Positions 53,627 to 61,837 of a DNA stretch of 64,000 nt are shown one piece after another. The DNA lies in the NCBI GenBank assembly GCA_963677655.1, contig OY782088.1; one strand, written 5' to 3'. The DNA is from Saccharicrinis sp963677655 (GTDB taxonomy: Bacteria; Bacteroidota; Bacteroidia; Bacteroidales; Marinilabiliaceae). The position numbers were made by a program, and so were the translations under genes. Below the pieces are notes generated by a model. It searched no databases and was not told the DNA's origin. It saw nothing but the letters and a program-made list of their open reading frames with translations. Each line of letters opens with the position of its first letter. The first letter of the stretch is position 1.

Positions 53627-55309
53627 ATGGGATTTGACGAAGTAGCTAAAAGTATTATAAAGAATTCTATCAGATCAGCTATCTGCATTGATGATAAATA
53701 TGCATCAGCTTATTCAACGACTGATGAGATTGCAAAAAAAGACTTAAAATTTGAAGAACCAAAGAAATTGTACAATTCATTTAGAGAGCTTGGACAGTGT
53801 GATTTAGATATTTACCAATTTGAATCATTAGATAAAAGTTGGAAGAAAGATTATATGATTCCAAATAAAGATTTGATGATTTTGGATTGGGAATTAGACC
53901 AAAATACTGTTCCAAAGTATAAAGACTCTATAGGAATATTATCAGATGTTATTGATTCAAACCAAATTCCATTTGTTGTTATTTATACAAATGCTAGTGA
54001 TCTAAATAACATTAGCAGAATATTAATCTCAGAATTTAATTCAGTTGAAAAAACATTTGATTATGACTCGTTATTTACAGAGCTTAACGAAAATTTTGAG
54101 AGAATGCCTCATGGAGAAAGCGATATAGATTTTGAATTATTTTTTGATGATAAAAATAATCAAAAACTATTCTTTGATTATGTATATAATTATGAAAGAA
54201 GAAATGAATTAAAAGATGAAATTCTGAATCGCATAATTGAAGTAATGGAGCTTAAAGTAAACTCAAGAGGTGTTTGTGCAAAGGTTGCAAGGGTGCTTAA
54301 GGATAAAACATCTGAAAATAAGGATTACATAAAAGCATTATCACTAATTGGTTTAAATCAGGAGAAATCAAATAATTTAACATTTAGTATTGAGAGGGTA
54401 GAATCAAAAGATCATATTCTTAAAATAAATAATACCACTGTTCTTATTTATCACAAATCAGACAATGGTGATGGTGTAAAGCCTGAAGAATTATTTGATG
54501 TTTTCTCAAAGGCTATAATAGCAAATCCTCATAATTACCTGAGTTTACTTTCTCTAGAATTAAAAGATCAATTACGTAAAGAGTTTTCAATAATTGGTAC
54601 CCGTTTTTCCGATATTGATGAAATAGCATTCTTTTACCATATGCAAAACTATAAGGATAAGGAAACACAGACCTTTAATAAGCGTAGAATCTATGATTTT
54701 GTTATAAAAAGCTGGTTACAAGATTTAAGTGCTCAATCCATTAATGGTAAATCAGATGTAATAGAATTAATTGAAGATGGAATTGCAAAAGTTGATGAAA
54801 TTCCTACTGAACTTAATATAAACTTACAAGAAGCTCTGATAAAATATTCAGCTTTTATTTCAACTTCCAATTGTGATTTCGTTGACAAAAAGTTGAAGTT
54901 TGGGGATATTTTTAAAAATACTGAATCAGAAGATTACTTTTTATGCATAACCCCACATTGTGATTGTGTTAACCCTAAAGATAAAATTAAGAATAACTTT
55001 TATTTTATAAAGGGGCGAGTGTTATCCAATAATAAAGATTTGAACAAAGCAATAGCAGAAGCAGAACAAGAATATTATTCATTTTTAAATGTTGAGAATA
55101 AAGCAGTTTGCATTGATTGGTCATGTAAACCATTTACGGCATATATAACAGAAAATAACATTGAGCATTTAAATTTTAGATATCTAGATACGGACCTTTC
55201 TTTAAAATATATCACCAATTTAAAAGAAAATTTTGCACAAAGACTTTCTAATGAATCATTTGGTTATGGATATAGGGTTGGTATTGATTTACCACATGTT
55301 GTTTCATAA
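53627..55309 (+). CDS. Receiver-like protein with unassigned C-terminal domain
   Basis: 560 residues from the ATG at 53627, 4 bp after the GHKL stop (the frame runs back to 53582 but with a non-matching leader). N-terminal ~1-130 reads as a divergent receiver: AICIDDKY with the acidic Asp22-Asp23, LMILDWELD with the phosphoacceptor Asp87, and PFVVIYTNAS with Thr121. The middle is helical. The C-terminus (~415-560) has TSNCDFVDKKLKFGD and CITPHCDCVNPKDKIK, then FYFIKGRVL, a Cys/His-rich pattern I do not recognise but which could bind metal. It probably receives phosphate or a signal from the GHKL partner. No HTH is visible. Confidence 0.7.
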   Translation: MGFDEVAKSIIKNSIRSAICIDDKYASAYSTTDEIAKKDLKFEEPKKLYNSFRELGQCDLDIYQFESLDKSWKKDYMIPNKDLMILDWELDQNTVPKYKDSIGILSDVIDSNQIPFVVIYTNASDLNNISRILISEFNSVEKTFDYDSLFTELNENFERMPHGESDIDFELFFDDKNNQKLFFDYVYNYERRNELKDEILNRIIEVMELKVNSRGVCAKVARVLKDKTSENKDYIKALSLIGLNQEKSNNLTFSIERVESKDHILKINNTTVLIYHKSDNGDGVKPEELFDVFSKAIIANPHNYLSLLSLELKDQLRKEFSIIGTRFSDIDEIAFFYHMQNYKDKETQTFNKRRIYDFVIKSWLQDLSAQSINGKSDVIELIEDGIAKVDEIPTELNINLQEALIKYSAFISTSNCDFVDKKLKFGDIFKNTESEDYFLCITPHCDCVNPKDKIKNNFYFIKGRVLSNNKDLNKAIAEAEQEYYSFLNVENKAVCIDWSCKPFTAYITENNIEHLNFRYLDTDLSLKYITNLKENFAQRLSNESFGYGYRVGIDLPHVVS

Positions 55310-55779
55310 AAAGTGTGTCCTTATGACTTAGGTATCCAGCCCTTCGCAATCCATACATATTGCCAAGTTGCTCAAAAGAGTCAACGCGCAGTCCAAACTT
55401 GCAAAAGACTATGGCTGCCCAAACGTACAGATTGACTGAGGGAATAATACACTTAAAACCCTTAGCCTCTAATTTAGGGTTGCTTGCATACCCTACAGAT
55501 TGGAGGGGGTGTCGAGCTAAACAATATTCCAGTATCTAAAATGTAAGATATTAACAATGTATGTTTTATTTATAGTATTTTAAATGCCATTCTTTTACGC
55601 TTTCAACTTAGATCCTGCATATTATTTGGATGTATTTTAGGTAATTATTTACAAGAGAAAAGCAAATAATTAATTATTGTTTTGAACTTAGATATTCAAA
55701 CTCCTATAGCCCGGATTAGGTAATAAACTTTCTAATGCATATTGCGGATTAAATATTCAAAATTATACAGAATCATCAA
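55310..55779. other. Intergenic region with an unexplained antisense open stretch
   Basis: 470 bp. On the minus strand, about 55310-55520 is open and would read LEAKGFKCIIPSVNLYVWAA and onward with no convincing start; no family is recognised. The right half (55520-55779) is AT-rich and probably contains the promoter of the 55780 gene. Confidence 0.4.
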
Positions 55780-56445
55780 ATGGGATTAATAATTGCCATA
55801 GCAGTAATAGGATTTTTTATTTTTATATTATCCAGACAAAAACAAGAAAAGGAAGTTGAATCAAGATCCGTGGTTGATAGGATATTAACCATAGTTCTTA
55901 TCTGTTTAGCAATATTACAGGCACCATTTTTCTATTATTATACCTTTGGCTTATTCTCAATTGTTATTGTGTTCCCTTATCTAATTATCGCTCTAATACT
56001 TACCCTTTATTTGCTTGTGCCATGGATTCAAAATAAAGGCATAACAAAATTTCATAAAATAGGAGTATCCATTTCAATTATAATAGGTATTTCAAGTTTG
56101 ATATTTGGTTCAGGTCTTATTGAAAAACTGGATTGGAATTTGAGATTAAAAGAAAGAGAACGAATAGTTGAAAAGGCAATAAATGGGGAGTTTGAAGACT
56201 ATAAAGTAAAACTGAATCATTTTCCACCTATTTCAAACGGAGGAAATGAAATATTTGTTGATGATAAACCATCCGGGAGTATTACAGTAACGTTTTTTAT
56301 CGACCGCGGATTTATTGATCATTATTCTGCATTTATTTATACAACTGATACTGCAAAAATTAGAATATATGATGCCAGAACAAAATTAGATCATCCTAAA
56401 ACCAATAAAAAGTTAAGTGAAAATTGGTATCGTATTGCAGAATAG
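55780..56445 (+). CDS. Integral membrane protein, unknown
   Basis: 221 residues with four or five hydrophobic segments (~2-18, 32-55, 58-88 possibly two, and 100-122), then a soluble C-terminal region (~135-221: VEKAINGEFEDYKVKLNHFP, GNEIFVDDKPSGSITVTFFI). Some residues recall small membrane proteins next to toxin-immunity genes, but I recognise no family. It stands between the defence-like operon and the SUKH remnant, so it may be an accessory or immunity protein. Single gene as far as I can see. Confidence 0.6.
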   Translation: MGLIIAIAVIGFFIFILSRQKQEKEVESRSVVDRILTIVLICLAILQAPFFYYYTFGLFSIVIVFPYLIIALILTLYLLVPWIQNKGITKFHKIGVSISIIIGISSLIFGSGLIEKLDWNLRLKERERIVEKAINGEFEDYKVKLNHFPPISNGGNEIFVDDKPSGSITVTFFIDRGFIDHYSAFIYTTDTAKIRIYDARTKLDHPKTNKKLSENWYRIAE

Positions 56446-56468
56446 AAACTCATTGAATAATATCATAC

Positions 56469-56671
56469 ATGAATATACACGACGTATTAAATAAACTGAA
56501 AGAACATTCACAAGACAATATAGGTGAAGGAACAGAGGAGACTGTAATTGCAAAATTAGAATCTGCATTGGCAATAAAGCTACCACAGGAATTTCGTCAA
56601 TACCTAATAGAAATTGGTTATGCTGAAATTCATGGTGATGAAATTTAATCTGTTTATGAAGTGCCAGACAA
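56469..56671 (+). pseudogene. SUKH (SMI1/KNR4) immunity-type gene, truncated by nonsense and by a repeat
   Basis: The intact part encodes 59 residues (MNIHDVLNKLKEHSQDNIGE...LPQEFRQYLIEIGYAEIHGDEI), the start of a SUKH domain. A TAA at 56646-56648 then interrupts it, but the frame continues with SVYEVPDN, the expected next residues of SUKH (GDEIYSVYEVPD), before a TGA. So TAT became TAA, and the C-terminal two-thirds are replaced at about 56672 by a dispersed repeat. Full-length SUKH proteins are ~130-150 residues and protect against polymorphic toxins. Confidence 0.7.
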
Positions 56672-56756
56672 TTGAAGCGTAACGAAAATCATGAACATAA
56701 CTTAAAAATAAACCTTGTGAACTAAAAAATGAAGTCAGGTCTGGGCGAAGCACCAG
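56672..56756. repeat. Dispersed repeat shared with 47310-47420
   Basis: Shared words: AAATCATGAAC, AAAATAAA, TGTGAACTAAA and GGGCGAAGC in the same order as in 47310-47420. It follows directly on the broken SUKH frame. Not coding. Confidence 0.5.
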
Positions 56757-56868
56757 TTAACAAATATAATTAGGACAGCTCTGGTTTTAATTATATCAGA
56801 TTTGAAGCTTAGCGACCTAAGGCGACCTACTAATATCGCCAAATTAATAAATGTCACTTTGTAATATG

Positions 56869-56928
56869 TTAGTTAATATATTGGCTAAAAACTAAAAATA
56901 TAGCTATATTTGACTAATATATTAGCTA
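56869..56928. promoter_or_regulatory. hipBA promoter with two operators
   Basis: Operator 1 (56869-56887: TTAGTTAATATATTGGCTA) and operator 2 (56911-56928: TGACTAATATATTAGCTA) share the near-palindrome TAGYTAATATATTRGCTA with centres 41 bp apart. A -7 element TATATTTG (56905-56912) and a -33 TTGG (56881-56884) at 20 bp spacing lie within and between them, as expected for repression by the HTH protein downstream. Confidence 0.65.
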
Positions 56929-57025
56929 TGCCGATTCTTTAATGATAATGAAGTTGAGACTTGCAATTTATGATTAATAGTTCGGCATAATACCTGAATT
57001 TAATTTTCTTAATAGGTGGCATTAT

Positions 57026-57301
57026 ATGTATTCGATTCATCCAACACCTCATGAAATTGGTAAGGAACTGGCCAAACGTCATAAAGCCTTACGTAAACAA
57101 TTAAAGTTATCTCAATCAGATATGGCAGAGAGATCTGGTGTTTCTTTAGGTAGCTTAAAACGTTTTGAAACTACCGGACAAATATCTTTAGAATCATTGC
57201 TTAAGTTAGCACATCTTTTAGATAGACTGGAAGATTTTAAGTCAGTTTTCCAACCCAAAGAAGACTTAGGCAATATTGAGGATCTTTTTTCGACTAAATA
57301 G
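57026..57301 (+). CDS. hipB: HipB-like HTH antitoxin/regulator
   Basis: 91 residues. XRE-type HTH (~12-65: GKELAKRHKALRKQLKLSQS, DMAERSGVSLGSLKRFETTG, QISLESLLKLAHLLDRLEDF). It is followed after 17 bp by the HipA-like kinase gene, the classic hipBA order. The protein should bind the operators at 56869-56928 and neutralise the kinase. An AGGTGG precedes the ATG at ribosome-binding distance, unusual enough in this phylum to note. The ~110-nt leader contains an 8-bp inverted repeat (TATGCCGA/TCGGCATA). Confidence 0.85.
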   Translation: MYSIHPTPHEIGKELAKRHKALRKQLKLSQSDMAERSGVSLGSLKRFETTGQISLESLLKLAHLLDRLEDFKSVFQPKEDLGNIEDLFSTK

Positions 57302-57318
57302 TAGGTAAAGAAACTGTT

Positions 57319-58554
57319 ATGGAAAATATCAAAAATATTATAGTGTCTTTGGAGCTTGAAGGCCAAAGTTATCAGGTAGGGGAATTGGTAAGGGATAATC
57401 GAACAATCTACTTTCGTTATAATGCTGATTTTTTAAAATGTGGTCTCAATATTTCACCAATTAAACTGCCTTATAATAATGAAATCAATTCCGCCGGTTC
57501 AGAACCTTTTGATGGGCTATATGGTGTTTTTAACGATTCGTTACCTGATGGTTGGGGAAGGTTGTTGTTAGATCGTTCCCTTGCATCGAAGGGAGTAAGT
57601 ATGCAAAATATAACTCCATTGGATCGATTGGCTTACGTTGGAGATAAAGGCATGGGTGCTTTGTGTTATAAACCAAAGTATGATGAAGATGTTACAATTT
57701 CGTCTGAAATTGAACTGGATATGATAGCCCGGGAAATGGATCATATTTTAAAAGGAAGCGATTCTGATTTAATTGAGGAGCTATTTACTTTAGGTGGTTC
57801 TTCCGGTGGAGCACGTCCTAAAATATTTGTTGGATATAATAATGTCACCAAAGAATTAATGCATGGTCATCAAAAACTGGCAGAAGGTTTTGAAGATTGG
57901 CTGATTAAATTTCCATCGTCGTCTGATCCTAAAGAGATTGCCAATATTGAATACGCTTACCATAAGATGGCTTTAAAAGCCGGATTGGAGATGAGCGATT
58001 GTAAACTATTCACAGGACGCTCGGGACAAACATACTTTGGTACAAAACGCTTTGACAGAATAAAAGAGAAAAGAATTCACATGCATACTGCTAGTGGATT
58101 GATGCATGATAATTTTAGAATGAGCACCATGGATTATGGTCATTTAATGGATTGTGCCTTTCAACTTGAAAAACATGTGAAAGCATACGAGAAAGTATTA
58201 CGTCTGGCAGCTTTTAATGTGTTTACTCACAATCGGGATGATCATAGTAAGAACTTCTCTTTTTTAATGGATGCCAAAGGTAATTGGAGTTTCGCTCCCG
58301 TATATGATCTAACTTTTTCAAATTCAGCTTATGGCTTTCACAGTACTATGGTTGCAGGAGAGAGTAAAAATCCGGGAAGGAAACAGCTTTTAGAATTAGG
58401 AAAGCATTTTGGAATAAAGAAACCTGAATTGATATTGGAAGAAGTACAGGAGGCCGTCTCGCATTGGGGTTCAATCGCCAAAGAATTTGGTGTGTCTCAA
58501 CCAACTATTAAAAAGGTTGCAAAAGCTATAAATGAGGTAAATAAAAATGAATAA
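57319..58554 (+). CDS. hipA: HipA-like Ser/Thr kinase toxin
   Basis: 411 residues, near the family's usual ~440. N-terminal HipA domain (FDGLYGVFNDSLPDGWGRLL) and kinase core: the ATP-binding loop LGGSSGGARPKIFV (~residues 152-165), KFPSSSDP, YFGTKRFDR, then the catalytic and metal motif VFTHNRDDHSKNFSFLMD (~296-312) and APVYDLTFS. In E. coli HipA phosphorylates glutamyl-tRNA synthetase and causes growth arrest; related kinases have other targets. The pair hipB-hipA lies in the repeat-rich accessory region. Function as a toxin is inferred from the family. Confidence 0.9.
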   Translation: MENIKNIIVSLELEGQSYQVGELVRDNRTIYFRYNADFLKCGLNISPIKLPYNNEINSAGSEPFDGLYGVFNDSLPDGWGRLLLDRSLASKGVSMQNITPLDRLAYVGDKGMGALCYKPKYDEDVTISSEIELDMIAREMDHILKGSDSDLIEELFTLGGSSGGARPKIFVGYNNVTKELMHGHQKLAEGFEDWLIKFPSSSDPKEIANIEYAYHKMALKAGLEMSDCKLFTGRSGQTYFGTKRFDRIKEKRIHMHTASGLMHDNFRMSTMDYGHLMDCAFQLEKHVKAYEKVLRLAAFNVFTHNRDDHSKNFSFLMDAKGNWSFAPVYDLTFSNSAYGFHSTMVAGESKNPGRKQLLELGKHFGIKKPELILEEVQEAVSHWGSIAKEFGVSQPTIKKVAKAINEVNKNE

Positions 58555-58566
58555 ATTTCCTTCCAT

Positions 58567-58625
58567 TTGAGGCATTAATAATCCTGTAAATCTTGTTAAT
58601 CCTGTCCAAAGAATTTTTATCGAGG
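58567..58625. repeat. Dispersed TTAATCCTGTCCAAAGAATTTTT repeat (part)
   Basis: ATAATCCTGTAAATCTTGTT followed by AATCCTGTCCAAAGAATTTT recurs near 45735-45770 and 63295-63335, where it adjoins MITE copies. Not coding. Confidence 0.55.
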
Positions 58626-58725
58626 TTAGTAATCCTAATTGCACTGTAGACTTTAAAGGTAATCCATAATCAAGGATAATATAAAAAGCATGCCTTCGCT
58701 GTGAACTGCTTCGGCGGGTGATTTA

Positions 58726-58943
58726 TTAAGACGATTTGTTAAAACCAAAATGTTTGTTTGCAAAAGCTCTTCCTGATCCAGAGTTGAGGTATTTTTCAAA
58801 TTGAAATACAGTTAGTTTGTCAGTAAACGTAAAATAGCAATGGAGCTTTAAAGGTCTTAAATTCTTTGTAGATTCAACATATCCATTAAAATGTCTATTC
58901 AATCGTTCTTTTAAATTGCTTGTGCATCCTGTGTAATGTTTAC
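58726..58943 (-). pseudogene. GIY-YIG nuclease gene, 5' end replaced by MITE B
   Basis: The frame encodes RKHYTGCTSNLKERLNRHFN ...FEKYLNSGSGRAFANKHFGFNKSS, the YIG half of a GIY-YIG domain with the conserved Arg and Glu. The first ~15 residues, including the GIY strand and its tyrosine, are missing: the frame upstream is MITE sequence starting at 58944, and the nominal TTG start lies in it. The same break at the same codon occurs at 61838-62055. A hairpin-like sequence follows at about 58690-58722. Confidence 0.7.
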
Positions 58944-59375
58944 GGATCAAGTATAAAAATTTGGTCTAAATGTTGTTTTAATTAATTAAGTATAGTTTTT
59001 TGTTATCCTGAATAGGAAATTATTAACGTCAAAAACACTTCTGAACTGTCGATAAAATTTCTTTGTTTTAAGGCAGAAAGCCTTATACATCGAAACTTGG
59101 GATATCGTCCCAAGTACATATACGCCCTGTAAGTTCAGGCTGTAAGTCTGAAACATTTTTATTACATTCAAATCTACAAAATATTATTGGAGGTAGTTAC
59201 AGACTTTCAGCCTGATATTTTCCTGATGACAAAAACAAGGGGCGATCCGCGAGCGCCATAGCTACTCTGCGGAGGCACTGCCACCTTGTTGTGATGTTAT
59301 AGGCTTTCAGCCTCTTTTTTATTTAACAGCAAAAAACTCTATTTTTTGTTCAGGCCCAAATATTGTGCATGATCC
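58944..59375. mobile_element. MITE-like element, copy B
   Basis: Same ends as copy A (GGATCAAGTATAAAA... / ...GCATGATCC). It differs by about 36 bp inserted in the CAAGGGGCG hairpin (~59244-59279: ATCCGCGAGCGCCATAGCTA and following), an insertion also present in copy D. It abuts a truncated GIY-YIG gene. Confidence 0.75.
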
Positions 59376-59527
59376 ATAAAAAGCCCGCCTTCGTATTCAA
59401 ATGCATCAGTGAGAAAATGTGCTGAGTTTCTTAGCTGTAGCCTGTAATAGGTTATATTTTGTGAAAATAAGAATTAGATAAAATAAAAAGCCCGCCTTCG
59501 CAGTGAACTGCTTCGGCGGGCGATTTA
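59376..59527. other. Spacer with GIY-YIG terminator hairpins
   Basis: Half-copies and a full copy (59490-59521) of the GCCCGCC...GGCGGGC hairpin with T-tract on the minus strand, matching the terminator that follows other GIY-YIG copies. No gene. Confidence 0.6.
59490..59521 (-). terminator. Terminator of the GIY-YIG gene family
   Basis: GCCCGCCTTCGCAGT and its partner ACTGCTTCGGCGGGC form a strong stem, followed on the minus strand by TTTTTATTTT. Confidence 0.8.
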
Positions 59528-59646
59528 TTAAGACGATTTGTTAAAACCAAAATGTTTGTTTGCAAAAGCTCTTCCTGATCCAGATTTGAGGTATTTTTCA
59601 AATTGAAATGCAGTTAGTTTGTCAGTAAACGTAAAATAGCAATGGA
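59528..59646 (-). pseudogene. GIY-YIG 3' fragment
   Basis: Encodes only the C-terminal ~38 residues (HCYFTFTDKLTAFQFEKYLK... to the stop), nearly identical to the other two copies; the frame breaks at 59646 where the fic region begins. This is a third copy truncated at a different point. Confidence 0.7.
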
Positions 59647-59856
59647 TCTATTTTGCCTATTCTAAATGCTTTATGTCGGTGTAATTTAAAGTCCTCGGTA
59701 AGTCCTCGTCACAAGGTTCAAAATATGGCTGTTTTTATATGCTCTGTAATGACCTCTATTGCTCAAATATAATTGTTTTATATTGGATTGGTGATAACCT
59801 TTAAAATAGTGTCCAATTAAATGTCCAAAAAATATGCAGTTTAAAGAAAATTAAAC

Positions 59857-61401
59857 TCAGCTTATAAATATCTCCTGATAATACTCCTCAATAATGGCAA
59901 TATCTTCATCTGTAAGTTCTTCAAAAAGATTTTCTTTCTTTTTCTTAGATAATCTTCCATTACTTTGATTTAATAGCTTAATAAGTAGGTCTACTTTTGA
60001 GTTTGGTAGATTATAGAAAGAGTTAATTCTATTCGTTAACTTATCATACTTTTCCAGATAATCGATTTCTTCCGGAATAATTTTATTAATTGTTTCTTCA
60101 ACACATTCGTAAAGAAATTCCGCCTGAGGTGTTAAATCAAAGTAACGATACAAATCAACGGTATCATTTAGTATTTTTATATTATGATCGGATGTAGGCT
60201 CCCACTCAATTAAATCAATTCTTTGAGATGAGAAATCTTCTAAAACATCCTGGTAATCACTTATCCTATTTAAAATGGCAGATGAAACAGGGAATATCAT
60301 ATCTCGTTTTGTATAGCCCATCCATGTCAAAATATGATGTATTAAATACCTGTGTATCCTTCCATTTCCATCAGAAAGCGGATGGATAAATACAAATCCA
60401 AATGCAATAGTTGTAGCAGTAAGTATAGGATCGTAGGTGCTATTCTGAAGAAGATTGTTAGTGTTTAATAATCCATTCATCAATGAGTTGAGATCTTTAG
60501 CTTTAGCGGATATGTGATCGGGTATAGGTGAAAACGTTTCACGATCATGTTCTCCAATAAAGCCTTCTCCTTGTCTTATACCCATGTTTTTTAATTTCTT
60601 TGAGCCAATAACAACATGCTGAAGGCGTTCTATTTCAGATAGAGTCAAAGGTTTTTTGCCAGCTTGTCCTATTGCTTTACCCCAATTCTTGGCTCTCATA
60701 TTTGGAGGATATTCTCCTTCTATGGCAAAGGAGGCCTTTGAATCTTTTAATAGCAGGAATGCAGCTGTTCTTTTTATAAGATCCTTATCCCTATTGTCCA
60801 GTCCGTTATCAATTGACTCTCTAATATTAGAAGCGATATATTCTTCTAGTTTTTCGCTTTTTCTAATCAAAGGGCAAAATTCAGGTGTGCCAGGTAGGTT
60901 ATTTTTTATTCGATGTCTGGTAGAGTTTTCTGTTGGTCCAGGATACTGCTGGCTGGGATTTATTAATTCAGCATAAGTGCCTTTTTTTAAATCAGGTATA
61001 TCAAGTTTAATTCCTAATAGCCACTCGTATAAGAACCAAATTTTTCTAGCGTATTGTCCGGTTGGTTCACTCAGTATAAAATCTGTAATTTGCTTTTCAC
61101 CAATATATTGAAATATTGACTTTAGAATTAATAAATCGATTCCTTCGTGTTTTAAAGCAAAAACAATATGACTAATTAGATTGTCATTGGGTTTGTGTCT
61201 TTTAGTAAACACTTGCCAATTTTCTGTATTATATCTTTGATGTTTATCTGTAATGATGGAAAGTTGCCTTGGAAGAGGCAATGTTGTGCTTGTATTTTCT
61301 TCTAGTTCTTGAAGTAATAAAGCATAGCCAGCTAATATTCCCTCTTCAGGAAGTGTTTGACCGTGAAAAATGCTTACTTTTTGTGAAAAACAATTACTCA
61401 T
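59857..61401 (-). CDS. Fic-family AMP-transferase with N-terminal inhibitory motif
   Basis: 514 residues. The catalytic Fic motif is HPLSDGNGRIHR (His340-Arg351), matching HPFx(D/E)GNGRxxR with Leu in place of Phe. The inhibitory helix motif (S/T)xxxE(G/N) is Ser224-FAI-Glu228-Gly229, placing it in class II (N-terminal, intramolecular). Before it is a ~200-residue N-terminal domain, and the C-terminus (~420-514) is a winged-helix-like helical region. These enzymes transfer AMP from ATP to protein Ser/Thr/Tyr; targets are unknown. The gene sits between GIY-YIG fragments, with direct repeats before its start. Confidence 0.9.
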   Translation of the reverse strand: MSNCFSQKVSIFHGQTLPEEGILAGYALLLQELEENTSTTLPLPRQLSIITDKHQRYNTENWQVFTKRHKPNDNLISHIVFALKHEGIDLLILKSIFQYIGEKQITDFILSEPTGQYARKIWFLYEWLLGIKLDIPDLKKGTYAELINPSQQYPGPTENSTRHRIKNNLPGTPEFCPLIRKSEKLEEYIASNIRESIDNGLDNRDKDLIKRTAAFLLLKDSKASFAIEGEYPPNMRAKNWGKAIGQAGKKPLTLSEIERLQHVVIGSKKLKNMGIRQGEGFIGEHDRETFSPIPDHISAKAKDLNSLMNGLLNTNNLLQNSTYDPILTATTIAFGFVFIHPLSDGNGRIHRYLIHHILTWMGYTKRDMIFPVSSAILNRISDYQDVLEDFSSQRIDLIEWEPTSDHNIKILNDTVDLYRYFDLTPQAEFLYECVEETINKIIPEEIDYLEKYDKLTNRINSFYNLPNSKVDLLIKLLNQSNGRLSKKKKENLFEELTDEDIAIIEEYYQEIFIS

Positions 61402-61508
61402 GCCTCTTTAAGGTGAATTTTGGTTACTAAGATAACATGAAAAATAATTACTTCTTGTGAAAAACGATTACTATTTGTGTTGTATCGTGAAAAATAATTA
61501 CTTTTTGT
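61383..61508. repeat. Direct repeats at the fic start
   Basis: Four copies of (A/G)TGAAAAAYRATTACT at 61383, 61437, 61457 and 61487; three extend to (T/A)(T/C)TTGT. The first overlaps the first codons of fic (minus strand AGTAAT..TTTTTCAC encodes SNCFS). These may be operators or slipped duplications of the gene's own start. Confidence 0.6.
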
Positions 61509-61573
61509 ATCACTTTGGTATGAACTACTGCTTTGAGGTGTCTTCTATTTTGTGATAAAGAGGCTGTTAGTGG

Positions 61574-61619
61574 TTATATACTAAATTTGATACATAGGTA
61601 TATACTAAAAATGATACAG
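61574..61619. repeat. Second pair of direct repeats upstream of fic
   Basis: TATATACTAAA(TT)TGATACA at 61574-61595 and TATATACTAAA(AA)TGATACA at 61598-61619, 24 bp apart. Possible regulator sites. Confidence 0.55.
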
Positions 61620-61837
61620 AATTGGTTTGTTGTGGTAATTACGCAATCTCCTTAAATATGTCATGTATATGAGATGAATTGTTTATACCCTATCAGGTAT
61701 AAATAGATCAATATGGCTACGCATTATACCTGAATGTTTCTCCGCTGTAGCCTATATAAGTTATATCTTTTGAAAATAAGAATTAGATAAAATAAAAAAG
61801 TCCGCCTTCGCAGTGAACTGCTTCGAAGGGCGATGTA

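Noticed and set aside
58986..59171. 61-codon minus-strand frame in MITE B (also in E)
   Set aside because: Repeats in every MITE copy with different stops; produced by the repeat sequence, not by a gene.
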